Assembly (NCBI GenBank): GCA_000697335.1
Contig: JNEM01013820.1
Location: 1-64,000 of the forward strand
Source of the DNA: Conidiobolus incongruus B7586
Taxonomy: Eukaryota; Entomophthoromycota; Entomophthoromycetes; Entomophthorales; Conidiobolaceae
Length of the DNA: 64,000 nucleotides
Reading direction: 5' to 3'
Position numbers and translations under genes: made by a program. Numbering within the stretch: position 1 is the stretch's first letter; each line of letters begins with the position of its first letter. This document shows positions 10,944-27,426 of the stretch, one piece after another. The notes beneath the pieces were generated by a model. It was given only the letters and a program-made list of their open reading frames with translations. It was not told the DNA's origin and made no database searches.

Positions 10944-13900
10944 TATAAATTTTATGAATTATTTATTGAATATTCCAAACTTTTCCTCGTTTTGGTAAAT
11001 TGATGTTAGGTATCAAAGATATGATATACTAATTAAAAAAGGAGGCTATATATTTAGCTACAATAATAATTTTTTTTTAGTAAATGATTGACATAAAATT
11101 TGTTTCTCTATTTTCATTCAAAGTCGATATATAAATAAACAATCTTTCACCCTTATTATTCTATATAAATATTGTTTAATTTTGTCATATTGTGCACTTG
11201 AAATAAAATATATTAGAGTTATGTAATTAAATTATATTGAGTGCTTCAAAAACTATTTATTTATACAGTGAAGCTAAAGATATTAGCAGTGATAATTTAA
11301 TTGTCTAAATTAATTGGGCAAAATTATTCAATATATTTTCCTTAAATTAAAAATTTTAGTTATTTTAATAATTTCAAAATAAAAAAAAATTATATTGAAT
11401 TTATAATATAATTCAAATCTTATATAATTATTCCACTTAAATTATTTCTGTATTGCTTTTATGAATTCTATAATATTTTTTGCGTTTATAATTATTTCGA
11501 TATATTAAATATGTATATTATATTCAAGTACTTCAATAGCCTATGGAGTTGACTTTGTCAGTTGATTGATAATTATAAGCTTGTCTACAACAAAATTAAA
11601 ACCTGGGAAACTTGGCAGGGATAGTGTTTAGTGAATATATATATATATGAAATGAACACTGGTAATAAGAACCAAGGCTAAGGTGATTCTGAGGTTAAAA
11701 GCAATTAGAACCATGAACATAGTAAACCAGAAATAATTTTGAAATATATTTGTTTTATATTTTATTATCAAGTATATTGTTTATCAACTGCGGCTGAAAT
11801 ACTCCAAAAGATATACAATTTGCGAATGATATACTATATAAGAATCAAAATTGAACAACTTAATAAATATATTCTAATTAAATAATATATTATAGGAGTT
11901 TTTATACATTTAATGCTGAAAATCATCATTTCTTGTATTTATCCTTAATATATTCAAGGTTTGATAGTTTGGGCTCATAAATAATAACTATCAAAACTAA
12001 TCTAAACTATCAAGAGGCTGTATATATATTTATTTTATGCGACACTAATCTTAATAATCAAATATATTTTCCAAATAGAATGTTTTACTCCAACTATGAA
12101 ATATTACATCAAGTGTATTTTTAGTGGTTTAATGACAAGATTTTATTCAATAACCATAATAGAATAACTATTACTTATAAAAACTTGTGAACTATTGAAT
12201 AATTTCTAAAATATCAAACCTTAAAATATGGTAGTTTATTAGTATTATAATTTGTCTCATTTCATTTGACCTAAAGAAATTTGTTTGAATTTTTTTCGAT
12301 CTAAAATCTACTACATATCATGAACCCAAATTCTCGATCTGATGTGATTGTCAACAGTTGAAACTTACATTTATCTGTTTTAATGTAAATTTTTTAAAAT
12401 TAAATGAAAATATTAATTTTATTTTATTTTCACAATATCAATCCAAAAGATCTTAATTTTTTGTATTGTATTATAAAAATATACCTTTTCTAGATAATTA
12501 TATCATTTAGGTTCAATTTTATTATTGGTCAAAAGTATCCTATTATTTTTATAAAATTTTATATTTAATTATTTGTAATAAACTATCATAATAAAAAAAA
12601 TAAAATATAATTATCAATATGTCAATCTATTATATCCATTTTTCTAAAAATATGTTTTTATTATTGAATTATAGTAATACATGTTATCAACTTTTTTCAT
12701 TTCATTGATTTGAATACAAAAAATATTTCATATTTGTGGTTCTAAATATTTGGCTCAATGTTATTATTCAATCGATACAATTAATCGAATTTAATGAACC
12801 AAATATTAACATTATCAAAATATATTAATGTATTTGATTATAAAATATGGCTAAGTGAAACACCAAGTAACATTTTACTCATAATTGACCAAATATTTAA
12901 TTTTAATATAGAGTTTATTAAAAGAAGTGGTATGACTTGAGGAAAGGAGAAACATCCTGCCTTATTCGTGATCTTGGACTTCCTCTCCCGTTTTTAGTCA
13001 GTATAGTTATTGAAATAATAGTTATTAAAAATTTACACCATCCATTGATTGGCTATTCCAATTTCCGTATTACTCTTTCAATATTATATTAGAACTACTT
13101 TCCTCATATTAATCAAATTTTAATATAATTATCCAATCTTTTTATTACTTTTCAAATTTAAGAAAAAATTTCAAAATATTTTTAAACAATTAAGTCAATT
13201 TTAATAATTTCCGGACAAAATATTGAGTTAGAGAGTAAGTTTTGTATTTATTATAATGAAAAAAATGGCTGATGCATGATTATAAATATTATATTAATAT
13301 TGTTTTTTTAATGTTTTGATTAATAAATATAATTTATCTAAAATATTTAAAAAATAATATCCCTTAAAAAATCTAAACTTAGATTATAATAATTTAAATA
13401 AGTTCAAATAATTTGAAATTTATTAATTCAAATTTTGAAAATCTAATAATTAAATTACAATTAAAAATTGTAATATAAAAAAAGAAAATGTTTTAAGTGT
13501 GAAATATAAGTAAATAAAAAATTATTATATAAAAAGTTAAATGTATATTTAATTCATATTACCTAAAATTATATCTAATAATATAAATTAAAGATATCAC
13601 TTTTTTATTCAAAATTCTACTTTGATCAATTTCCCGAATTAAGTAAAATTTTGTTCAATTATATTCAAAAGTATTTCTTTCCACTTATTCTCTCAAAAAT
13701 TAATATAAAAAAATTATTTAAAATATTTGAAACATTAAAAAAAGTACTTTTTTTTAAAAAATTATTTATATTATACATTTAGAAAATTATATCTAAAATT
13801 AGTTAATATTATAGATTATAACACATTTTAAAAATTACTAATCTTGGAAAAATCCGAGCTATATTTATTCAAATGGGACTCAAATATAATGAGGAGGAAG

Positions 13901-14534
13901 GGATTTAAGATAGAATATCAATTTAACTTGAATAAGACCCTAAATAGTCTCTATTAGTCAAGCTTTGATACATGATAGATCCAATAATAAACTATGATTT
14001 AGATTCAGATCATGTAATTAGTCAACTAAATATCAAAATGTTCGAAATATGCCATTATACATGTTATTTTTGCTATTCTTTATAAAGTACCGACAACTTA
14101 CATGTATCCACTATATAGGGCAATCGCCAGGAAACGTTAAGATGGGATGCTATTATGTCATTGTTATGTAACTTTCAAAATAAACATTATTCAATTATCG
14201 AAATGATTTGTTATTATAAATCTTTTTGTAAGCTTTAGTTGATTAAATTAATGCAATTAAAATTTAAAAATATTTCAATTTATTTTTATTATAGTATGAA
14301 TATAATAAAAAAAGATAGATAAATAATAAATTAAAAAAAATTTAAAATCTTTATAAATATATAAATTATAAACTGTTCAATTTTAATTTTTTATTAAAAT
14401 AATAAATATTATATATATATAATATTTTTGGTAATTGCAGTAAATTAAATTTTAATTAATATTACCCAATTAGTAATTTAATTCAAAAAAGAATAAAATT
14501 AATTTTTTTAATATTAATCATATATACTATTTTT

Positions 14535-14575
14535 AAATAAAAAATATTTTTAAATAAAAAATATTTTTAAATATT
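14535..14575. repeat. Short AT-rich tandem repeat
   Basis: The unit ATTTTTAAATAAAAA(AT) is repeated about two and a half times in direct orientation. It is probably a slippage product in low-complexity DNA and has no evident function. Confidence 0.7.
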
Positions 14576-14905
14576 ATTATCTAAAATATCAAATTGTTAA
14601 ACATTATACTTATTTTTTTTATAAAATTTTAAAAAGGACTATATTATACTTGTAATAGGTTTGTTAATAATTAACTATTCATTTAACATGATCAATTAAT
14701 AATTTTAATAAATTTTCACAATATATATATATTAAGATAAAAATAATTATAGTTTAAATTGTAAAATAAAAAATTAAAGTTTAAAAATATACAAATATAA
14801 TTATATATATATATATATTTTAATAATTTATTTATTTATTTTATTTTAAATTAAACCAGTTAATTTTCTTTTTGATAATTGGAATATTAATTCCTATTTT
14901 TAATT

Positions 14906-15577
14906 TTAATTTTCATATTCCAATTGATTTTCAGGTACAAATTGATTGGGTGTACCACATACAGTTAGGGTATATTGTTGGATGAAATTTAATAAATATA
15001 TCGATTGGTTCATATCAATCATTTCGAGGTTATTGTTCGATGTTTGCATTAAATTGCAGTATTCTTGATAGTGACTCGTTAGATAATTGAGTGGGTGTAC
15101 TGAGTAAGGGGGTGGTAATGTCCAAACAAATGTGCATACTTCAATACATCTCAATAAAAAATCAAAAGATATAGTACGCTTTTGGCTAAGTCTGATATCA
15201 AGGGAGGTTGGTGTAAAAAACTGGAGATGAGGATTTAATTCACTCATGAATGTAGAAATGTACTCAGGGTATAGCGTTGATTCGAAAGAACAGTATGATG
15301 GAGTGGGGGGCTGTAGCGGAGATGAAGGTTCAGTGGTTGCTGGAGAAAGTGGCGCAAACTGTTGGTTTGGCTCACAGCATTCAGATAACTGAGTATGATG
15401 TTTAGGTTTGGGTCCTCGTTTCTTAGGAACAGTTAAAAAAGTACATAATTTCCCTTTTTTTGAGCATGATTCACAATGAGAATTTTTAATTAATTTACAC
15501 TTAATTTTGGCTTTTCTACAAGCATCACAGGCTCTACCAATTAACTTTGGAGAATACGATGAAATAGTTTGATTCAT
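14906..15577 (-). CDS. Short Zn2Cys6 binuclear-cluster transcription factor
   Basis: Single-exon frame of 223 residues. Residues 17-45 form a complete fungal zinc cluster, C-x2-C-x6-C-x7-C-x2-C-x6-C, starting CDACRKAKIKC, followed by a basic linker KKRGPKPKH typical of DNA-contacting linkers in this family. A Ser/Pro/Thr-rich segment follows (about 65-95), then a region (about 105-215) that resembles the start of the fungal 'middle homology' domain. Family members usually have 500-1000 residues, so this one is either a small regulator or a 3'-truncated copy; downstream DNA is low-complexity and shows no further exon. A TATA-like site lies about 80 bases upstream of the ATG. It stands alone in the desert, with no gene cluster that would suggest a target. 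Confidence 0.85.
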   Translation of the reverse strand: MNQTISSYSPKLIGRACDACRKAKIKCKLIKNSHCESCSKKGKLCTFLTVPKKRGPKPKHHTQLSECCEPNQQFAPLSPATTEPSSPLQPPTPSYCSFESTLYPEYISTFMSELNPHLQFFTPTSLDIRLSQKRTISFDFLLRCIEVCTFVWTLPPPYSVHPLNYLTSHYQEYCNLMQTSNNNLEMIDMNQSIYLLNFIQQYTLTVCGTPNQFVPENQLEYEN

Positions 15578-16324
15578 TTTTTATATTTGAAAGCTGGAGT
15601 ATAAAACTAAAACTTGTGGATTCAAGTCAATAAAGTGGGGATTCAAGATCTCAGCTATATTTATACTTTTTAGAATCGATTCAATCATTCAGAGGAAACC
15701 GGTAATTGCATGATACATTGTTTATTATACAGGTCAAGGGTACAAGTTGATTTGAAATACAAAAATCATAATGTTTTGTTTGAATGCTCAGGTTAGCTGA
15801 AAAGGGAATAATAACTTTCTCAATTAAGAAATATAATACTTGACTATTTCATTTTTTGACTCAGTTTTTAAAAAAATAATTTTATCAATGCATCTTCGCA
15901 ATTTCTGCCTTCTATATATGGATATAACTCTTTTAGTCAAACCTTTTCTAACTCTATTTTTAATAAATTCGTATCCTAATAAGACTTATTTTGGATTAAT
16001 AGCCAATCAGAACAAGTTATATATTGAATGTTTAATATATTGAAATTCAATTTAAATCATAACAATAATATGAGGAAATATAGTAATACAATTTTAATAT
16101 TTATAACTATATGTTGTATATCATTCAATTTACATCAATACTCAACTTATGTAATATATCGATTCAATTTTAAAGTTTGTCTACTAATTCTTAAATAGAT
16201 ACACCACTAAAATCTTTTAGCATGAATTATTAAAAACCAGTTTTTACAATATGTTAAATTAAAATTTATATTATAATAAGATCAATAGTAATAATAAATG
16301 ATTTAATAATAAGGAATATATAAG

Positions 16325-16355
<31 letters not shown>

Positions 16356-19300
16356 AAGATAAATTGAGTTGATCATTTTAATATTCAGAATCAAGGAGAA
16401 AGAATTAAATCAACTGTTTTAAATTTCGAGGAGTGAAAAAATCCACTTATAACCAAATTTCCAATATTAAAAAATTTTGACAACTCTTTATCCTTGAACT
16501 GAGATTTACTAAACATTTAATTTGAATTTGACTTAATTATTTATCATCATACCTATATTTATTATCCTAAAAATTTACTAACAAATTAAATTTCCTAATT
16601 TGAAAATTAATAGGAACTCAATTTCAAATTTTCATTTATAAAAATCCTTATTCTTTTTGTGCAATTATATTTGTTTCTTTAATCCAGGGTGATATTTGTT
16701 GAAGTGTATATTATGACAGAGAATTATTATATATTTATATATATTGTATCCTTTACATCGGATGAAGTGTATTCCATATCTAGCAATGTATTAAAAAGTA
16801 TTATACAAAGCTGAAAGCTCTATGATATAATGTTATGAAGGTTTTTAAATATATTAATTATACAGGAAACTAAATTAAGTAAAATCAGGTCCCTTTAATT
16901 TAAAAAAATTGGAATCAAATGCCTAATTTTTAATCAATCTTTGATTTAATCATTTCATCCATTTTTATTATTATTTATTATAAACAATTAAACTTCTGAG
17001 TTTAAAATTTTTTCAAATATTTTTATAATTTTTATTTTTTTTGTAATAAGTTCAAATATATACTGTAGTATCGTAATATTATTCATCAAAATGACATCAT
17101 TATTTTATATAATACATAGTATTTAAACTGATATAATTATTTTAACGAATTTTTATTTTTTTAAATTGTATTTTTTTTATATTTATAATAAGTATAAAGA
17201 TTATCATTATGTTATAATAATTAAAAATAAATAAAATAAAATATTTTTTACAATAAAATTTGATATTATTATTAAAATTTGACTAAAAAAAATTAAACTA
17301 AGATTAGTCTTATAGTTATTTACATAAATTTTAATATTTTAATATTAGTTAAAATTATTAGATTCGGAATTTTAATTAATTATAATTATGCTGTACTATT
17401 CAAAATTTTCTGATGTAGTGGGTAAATTTTGAAGTAAATTATTTAGTACATTTTATGCATTTATATATTTGGTATAGGTGCTTTGACCTAATTTAAAATA
17501 TGATAGATTATACACGTTTATAAAAAATAAATTTTAAATAATAATATAATACTTAAATTTTTTGCATTAAAATCACATGAATTTTCTTTTTAAATAAATT
17601 TTAATTTATGGTGTTGTCGGTAAATTTCAAAGTAACCAATATATAAAAATTTATACAGTAATATATTTTTGAATAGATATTTGGAATTACTTTTTAATTT
17701 GCATGATTATTGACATCTGACAACAACAATTCCAAACAATTGTATTATTATATTTAATGTTGCATCAAATAAATTAGGAATATCTTTAATCGATTGTCAT
17801 TTTGTAGTGAATCAATATCGAATCAGATGATTTAATAGTTGACTATTCAATATATCATTCATTCTAGATATATAATAAACTCACATAAAGCTGAGGTTTT
17901 TTGATATTGATTAATTTGTTTATAAGACTATAAATTCTTAATATCAATATATTCTAGAGGTCATTCCTTATTAAGTAATTTTTCATTAACATAAATTTCA
18001 ATAACTTTATATTTGAAATAATATTCAAATAAATTATAAGTACCTCTTATCATAACAGTATATATAGCTCTTCACATGGAAATAAGGCTGTGACAACAGA
18101 TCAAATATGAAAAATAATTTTCATTCAAGTGTATAGTAGATAAATTTTGCGACAAATTTTGAGCATAAATATTTGAAATCATACTCACAAATATATCTGT
18201 CGGAATATCAAATTTCTTTTAAATTATTTTTTTATTTTAATATGGTTATTGAATTTTATTTAACTTTAAATTTAATAATTTATTCTGTTAAACTGTATTA
18301 TATTTCTATTATATAGACCTGAGGTTTATCCTAATCTTAAATATTTGAAATGGAGTTTGTTAGGAGTTCAAATATTTGATTATGATTTCGAAAGTTGATT
18401 GTTTTTAGTATTCTAAATGAATTTATATTTCAAATCAAGAAACGATATAGTAAAAGAGCGAATAAAAGTTACAATGATGCGGCTTTCCTAGGTAAAGAAT
18501 TCATTTTGAATTTTGCAGTTTGTAGTTAATTATATGATTATTGTATATTTGAGTGGGTATAGATATTCATATGTGATTTACAAATCTTTGATAATATTCA
18601 GAATCAGAGTGCAACTATTCAAGAAAATAGAATTGAAATTGATATCCATGAAAATGGTTTTCAGTAAAATAAATTCAGAATATTTCATATTATTTCAACA
18701 ATGGTTAATTATATACAAATATATTTCTAATTTCAAAATAGTAGTTATTCTACAAAACTCATTACTATTTATCTACTAATTTTTCAATTCTACCAAATTA
18801 TTTAAATTTGATAATAGGAAAAAAGTTATAATACAGATAAATTTTTATATATTAATAGAGAAATATTATAATGTCCAGTACAAATATAAATTGGATAGAG
18901 AAATATTCAATCAGAATATCAAGCGAAATTTCTAAAGGTATATATTACAATATGATTAAACCCAAAACAAGTTATACCATTTATATAATGACGGATATCC
19001 AATAATAAAATATAGATGAAAATATTAATTATTTTTATAGTTAATAAAATAATATAGTCAAACTTTTACAAAATTTGAAAAATAATAAATCTATAAACTT
19101 TATCAAAAGAGGAAAAATATAATTATATATATAGCTTTGAAAAAAAATAATATAATGAAATTATATAAATATTAAATAGCATTTCATGTAATTTTCATAA
19201 TGGATCATTTATCATTATATCTATTCTTTATACCATTCAAATTCAAAATAGAATAATTTTAAAATTTTCTATTAATAAACTCAAATTGAAAATTATATCT

Positions 19301-22300
19301 TAGATCCGACCAATAATCTATATAAACGTACGATAACCATTAATTTTATATGATGGAAGAAAATACCTCAATTTATTCTGATCCTCAATTATTCTAATTC
19401 AAGAAATCATAACATTTTAGTAAATTGAATTTAGCTGAAAATTTTTATATTGAAAATAGTTGATTTCCAAATAATCATTTAAATTTATTAACTATTGAAA
19501 TCAGACAATATATCAAATAAATTTAGTTGTATCAAATAACTATTCAATATTAAATTCCATCTTATTATTAAAACTTTACTCCAATTAAATTGAAATTAAA
19601 TTCTAATTAAATTCTAATTTTGAAACAATTATTCCAAAAGTTTATAAAAATTATTCAATTTTCAAGCTAACAAATATTAGTAAAAATATCATTGTGATGA
19701 TTTCATTTTAATCTACTTTAAGATAACAAAACCGAGGTAAAATAATCATAAGCTAAAAAGAAAAAAATCTTCTAAAAAGTCAAAAATAATCACATTGAAA
19801 TTTGTAGTAAATATATCCTATATTATCCAAAGTGTCCAATCATTTTTGTAGCTGTTAATCATCATACTTACAATGTTGTATATTTTGAGATAAATTGATT
19901 TTTCAAAATCTCAAAAAAAATTTTTTTAGAATAAATGATAATTTGGATGGTTTAATAGATTAACCGAAAATGTATTAACAAATTAGATAAGATAGTGTTA
20001 ACATTATCAAAATTATTATACTAGATATATTCAACCCACTAATTATCTTTGATCCTTGAAAATTGATAAAAATTAAGACTAGAATCTGATATAAAACAAT
20101 TAATATTAATAGCGATCCAAACCTGTCTTATTTTGTATTTTAGAATTTTATGTAAAAGGCAATTATTAGAATGGAATAGTTTTTATAATTCAAGTTAGAA
20201 TTTTTAATAATTCTCAATATTAATAAATATTATTGGATAGAAAATTAAAGGAAAAAATATTCATTTCGATTTTTATTAAATTTTAATGGATAATGATTGA
20301 TATATTATGATAGATTTTATCTAATTTTTGTTAATTTATTAAAAGTCATGAAATTATTTTTTAAACCAATTGTGTGATATCTAGTGTAAAATGGATATCT
20401 GAACAATTTATTACATACCAATTGGAATCAATATTCATTATCCAATGAAAAATTTCTTGAAATATTAATTCTACAAAAAATGACAGCAAATTTATTAAAT
20501 CTAAATCAGATTAATCCAATCCAATTTAAAAGCTCGAGTTAGCAACTACCAAGATTAATTGTATATAAAATTGAAATATTTATTTTCTCATTACAATATC
20601 AAATATTACATTGTTTACATTATAATAGTTTCCAATTTCGTAGTATAATTAATTCAATCACATGTGTATTAAGAATATATAGCGTGCTTTTATCATTATT
20701 TGATTTCAATATATATATATTATAGGATTTTTTTTTATAAATTTACTTGCTATATATGGCTTGATACTAATTGGTATAGTTATTCAACATTTTTGATATT
20801 CCAAGCATTATAAGTTGAGAGTTGATTAATGTTTAGATTCTATAATATATTCAAATGGTATAAGGCGTATTTAGATAATTGTAATAAATTATAAAAAACA
20901 GTTTAATGATATAGATTAAATACTCTAGAGTTAAATAACATACTGATTATTCTGTTAAAATCCAATGGGTAGATACTGACCTGGAAATTTCTGAATCAAT
21001 AAGTCATTTATTTAAAAGCATCAAAAATGTTAATATTATAATAATGATTTATAAAATAAAGTTTAATCTTAAATGAAATAAAAATTTTGAATTATATACT
21101 TAGTTGTTTTGAGCTATTTGCAAATTGTTCGATGATATATAGTAAATAAAGTATTTGGATAGCTCTAATAAAACCTGATTTTGTCTCAGTAACTTTCAGT
21201 ATCTTATCTATATCATAATTTAGAACAAAATATTGTCAAAAATATTTCGAATACATTAAAACTCAATTAGATTGGGTAATATCTTTTCTAGAGTGACTTA
21301 TATTAAATTATATCTATTTGCTTGAATTTTAAACTTTGCTATCATTAGTTTTAGTTATTAAATTGAATAATTATTTTAATTAATATTTATTTTCAAATAT
21401 AAAGTTTCAAGCGAAACTTAAGCAGAATGTAAAAATATTTATACAACTTTCAAGTGAAACCTCAGCAGGATATCATAATAATCGCTATAATTGCCTACTA
21501 AATTAAGTAATTGTAGTAAATGCTTAAATTGAAACATTAATTTATGTTTTTCAAATTAAATGTGTACAGATTACCAAGGTACTTAAGTTTCGATTAAAAT
21601 ATATAGATGAATTATTCTTTATTTAGAAGGAAAATACACCGATTATTATGATATCATGTCTAGATTATAGTTGAGAAGTATATATTACTACAAACAGTAC
21701 ATCTTGATTGTGACTTTGTTTTTTCCAAAAAAAAAATCCCATAATTCATGAATAATAAATTATTAATGACTGATTTTATTTATCGAATGTTAATTCAGGT
21801 CACTGATAAACAAATTTGACTGTTTTACAAATAATAAATAGTTGACTAATCAAAAATATTTCAAGAGTCAATACATTCAAACTTTATGCTTTAATGTTGA
21901 TAGTTTAAATAAATATAAATTAGAAGTATTATTAAATATATTAACTGATTTACAATAAGTAAGAGAAATCACTATTTATATATCTAAAATAAATAACTAA
22001 ATCAAAATTTAGGAAAATATTCATTCAATATTGACTGTTGAAAATTGAGTAATAATACTTTTCAAAAAGAGGACCAGGTTTTAAGGTGATTGGATAAATT
22101 TGATAATTTAGTATTCATTCATCAAATTGAATAGAATATACAAAAATTATTATCAAATTTACTATTGAAATACTAAACATAGTATTCTATTAATATCTCT
22201 TGAGTAATGGTTATAACCAAATTCAATTCCTTAATGAATTTCTGAAACTCTAGAGCGAGAATCAATTGAATTTCATAGAATAGTTAGAGTTAATATTGTT

Positions 22301-22409
22301 ATTTAAAATATATTTTTTACCTTATATAATGATACCTAATAAAATACCAATATTGTTTTATAGGATCAAATAACAATATCCAATGGTATATCCTATATAT
22401 TGAATAATG
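15578..22409. other. 6.8-kb gene-free AT-rich desert
   Basis: After the Zn2Cys6 promoter no supported gene occurs until the SEC3 pseudogene. Open frames of 60-90 codons here are rich in Ile, Tyr, Lys and Phe and reflect base composition only. A TA microsatellite lies at about 16326-16351. No tRNA or rRNA was seen. Confidence 0.5.
15655..15664 (-). promoter_or_regulatory. Candidate TATA box of the Zn2Cys6 gene
   Basis: On the minus strand TATAAATATA lies 78-90 bases upstream of the start codon at 15577, a usual spacing for fungal core promoters. Inference from sequence only. Confidence 0.45.
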
Positions 22410-24115
22410 GTTACTTCAGGAAAAAGAGTGAAATGGGCAATATTATGATGACTGCAGAGCATCTTCAAAAATGTTCTAAAAACGAAATATGTATAGCAAA
22501 ATTGATTTAACGAATATAATTGCAATAGTTAATTATTAGTTTCAGAATTAGGATATATGAAAACTGTCAAAGAACAAATGGAGTTAATAGCTTTAAAATT
22601 CAATAATGCTTCAAATCTTGTTTTGAGTTTCTTAAATTGTTATTCGTTTGTCAAGTAAAATATAGCACAATTTCGTATTCAACTAGGTTAATAAAACTTT
22701 AAATAACTCTATAAAAATAACAAATTTGGAATTGATATCAACTCCATCAAATGAGAGCTATCCCAATATCGATACTTAATTTTATGGTTTAATGAAATGG
22801 ATCACATAAGATACACATAACTTCGCCTATTTTGAGCATTTGCAATGTCAAGAATCAATTTTTCTGAATATCGTCGCTTTTCAGAAGCTTAATCAGTTTA
22901 ACTAGTATCAAGAGTACTGTAAAAGCTGAAGGCGTTGATTATTTATTTAATCAAGTTCAAAGAACCTATTAATTTACTCCTTTGTTAAATAAGAAATCTA
23001 ACAGTGAAAATATTAATAATAGTGGTAAGTCTTCAAAAATTGTAATCATTTTAAACGCAACCCAATAGAATATAGAACTAACCTGAAGATCTATGAATAT
23101 CAGAAAAAATTTTCGACAAATTATTCGTCTGTATTGTCAAAGAACAAAACTTTTTCTGTATACTATTCCATATTGGTATCAATCTCAACTTAAATTCCAA
23201 AACTAGAGTGGATCAAATCAATAAGCATACTCTACTTGGCGACTTGAACCTCTTTACACTCAAAGATATTAGCAGAGACATCCGTATTAAACCGAAGCTA
23301 AGTGGAAACATTACAAAAATGTTTGATAGATCTCACCACAAATCGAAGGCATTATATGAAATGATAAATAATTACGATCTTACTTTAATATTACCATTTT
23401 TAGCTAAAATTGAAGGATTTTTGATAATGACTAGTGATGCCAATCAAGAATATTTACAAAGTATTTTTTAGTCTTTGGTCGAATACAATTCTCAAGCGCA
23501 AATCCACGACAAAGTAAACAAAGAATACAAAAAGGTCATTCTTGTCATGTTCAAAAATTTCGAAGTCAGTACACATGCATGCGATGCAAGAGGTTACGAT
23601 CAAAAAGCTCAATTAAATCTCCACCTCATCACTCTCAAAAGCATGTGCAACTTCTACAGTGAAATCAGAGGTTTCAACAAGGATCTCATCATTAAATAAC
23701 TCAAAAAAAGCCAAAAAAAATCTACAAGTACCACTTGAGCTATACACTCAAAACGTTATGGATCGTCAATTCAAACACTTGCAAGCATTCTTCGATGATA
23801 TTGAAGCTTTGTTGAAAAATGAAACTCTAAGAGATGCCGAATTTCACCTTTCTTACAATAAACTGTCCCTCATCAAAACGAATCCAAGTAAAAATATCTG
23901 CAAAGACATTTCCAACTTATACAAACGTGTCATCAAAAATATGAGAGAGGATGATAATCAGTTTCCTGTGATTTGGTATAACATCCAACTGAGTTTCTTG
24001 GATGAGCATAATAAATTTACATGATTGATGCATCACTACTATGGGGAATCTAGCTTAAGCTTGGAGTTTAGTCCTGATAACTCGTAGCAGTATTTCTCAA
24101 ATATTTGTCGATAAC
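22410..24115 (+). pseudogene. Decayed, inverted partial copy of the SEC3 gene
   Basis: The plus strand here matches the coding strand of the SEC3 gene at 27427-29981 (minus strand). Matching blocks in order: AATATTATGATGACTGCAG (about 22438; gene exon 5), ATGGATC... (22796; exon 7), the frame VKEQNFFC (about 23135; exon 8), DQINK to NQEYLQSI (23208-23470; exon 8) and FKNFE to FLDEH (23550-24010; last exon). The copy lacks the first exons and has an internal deletion joining exon 8 directly to the middle of the last exon, so the short exon 9 is gone. Stops and frameshifts are present, for example stops at 23469 and 23697, several at codons that are CAA or CAG in the gene. It looks like a DNA-level segmental duplicate, not a processed copy, but intron traces are weak. 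It is not expected to make a protein. Confidence 0.88.
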
Positions 24116-25598
24116 TTCTATTTTATTCCAAATTTTCATTTATAATTTTTCAATTTGGTGATAAATATAATATTAATTAAAGAAAATATTAAATTTTAAT
24201 ATTAACCTTTATTCGAAATAAACAATTTTTTTGAAATTTATTTGTAAAGAAATTGAGAAATGCCGAGACATATGATACTAAGAGATTTTTTTGTAAATTA
24301 CAATGAAATATCCAAAATATACATCTAATATATTTCTAATAGAAAATTTTCTAGAGACCAAATTTCAGCAATCAAACTCCTTGCAACGAAAATGGTTGCA
24401 TTATCAAAATCTAATTCTATAATATATTAGAAATATTGGTCTCATTATTGAGAAATATAAAGTCTTAAGTGATTCATTTTGAATTGATTCTATATGGCTT
24501 TGAGTATATAAGTATAATGAAAGCAAAGAATCCCCTAAAATTCGAAATTAATTCGGTATTTCCCAATTTATTCTATTGAACAAATTTTAATTTGGTTAAA
24601 TTCAAAGTAATCTCAATATTCAATACAGTCGGAATTAAAAGATTACCTATATTTATAATAGTTAAAAATATTTATTAAATCATTTAGAAATAAGAACAGG
24701 GTATTATCCAAATAGACCAAATATTTTAACAATCAATTAATAAATAATTGTTATAAATTTGTTAGATAATTAACCAATTGTTGATTTGAAATTAAATTAA
24801 TTGTATTTAAATTAATGGATCAATTCAACTTTAGTATTCAATAAAAAGTATATCAAAATAAATTTAATCAATCTTAGCATAATTGTATCATAAAATTTAG
24901 GGCATATAAACTATATTCAAATTAAATATCTTGATTAATAATAATATACTTTTGACAGAAAAAAAATATATAATAAAAATGATTGGAAAATTGCACAACT
25001 TTAGTAATGGGGTATCCAATTGATTTTGATAAATGTACTTATATCATTCTTCAATTTATAAAAATAATATAAATATAAATATTTTGATATCTTTAATTAT
25101 TATTTATTTAAACAAAAAAATTCAAAATTTAACGAATTATTACTTATTAAAAGTTCTATATAATATCACAATTTGGTTACAATTTAGAGAAATTAACATT
25201 GAATAAAATATGTTAGGTATTTTATTAGAAGATAGAAAATCAATAAAGTAAAACAACTGAATCAGTTAGATATTAGATATAATCATTATTATATATAGTA
25301 TAATTGAATATTTTATTCCAAAAAATAAGAAATTACCTATTTTCTCATAAAATATTTTAGAATCTAATCCCATAAAATTAATCATCCAAATAATTTTTAT
25401 AAATTTTAATCAATTTAATTTTGTTAATTCAAAAAATATTATAATTGATTAAAAAGTAATACAATAACAAAAATAATTTTTTTTCATAGTTGATTAATAT
25501 TATTTAATATATTTTTATTAGTTAAAATTCTATTTATTTTTTAAATACATTTAATTTGATTTATTAATCATATCAAATTTAGTTTTATAAATTAAATA
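24116..25598. other. Gene-free spacer upstream of RVB1
   Basis: Low-complexity AT-rich DNA; it includes the RVB1 promoter, but I cannot single out a motif. Confidence 0.4.
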
Positions 25599-27180
<1,582 letters not shown>

Positions 27181-27426
27181 TTAGTCATTGATATACATAT
27201 AAAATTACTTATTTCATTGGAACATTATTATAATTGTTGAAATTATATATTTGATTATATAAAATTGATAGTTTTTGAAAAAACTTAAAACCCAAAGAAT
27301 TAAACTTTTATATTTATTAAAACTCAACTTTATCCAAAATTTGTTTATTATCAGTTTCAAAAAAAAATTAAATTAATAATATTATTAAAATTGAATTTCA
27401 AGAAAGTTGCATTTTGAAAATAAAAC
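27181..27426. terminator. Shared 3' region between convergent RVB1 and SEC3
   Basis: The two genes converge and leave about 246 bases of A+T-rich DNA between their stops; transcripts from both strands must end here. No discrete signal can be assigned to one gene. Confidence 0.4.

Larger units (their letters stand above)
9789..14905. other. 5.1-kb gene-free AT-rich desert
   Basis: No supported gene or RNA on either strand. Low-complexity tracts include TA runs near 10630-10655 and 10912-10939 and a short tandem repeat near 14535-14575. Slightly GC-richer patches near 11580-11730 and 12925-13010 have no recognisable content. Long runs of A+T with almost no C or G suggest mutational decay of old sequence. 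Confidence 0.5.

Noticed and set aside
18513-18779. 88-codon open frame (+) in the desert
   Set aside because: Low-complexity Ile/Tyr/Lys-rich sequence, no motif and no promoter-like context.
9789-22409. tRNA, rRNA or CRISPR-like arrays in the desert
   Set aside because: Looked for cloverleaf arms, rRNA motifs and spaced direct repeats; only simple TA runs and short slippage repeats were seen.
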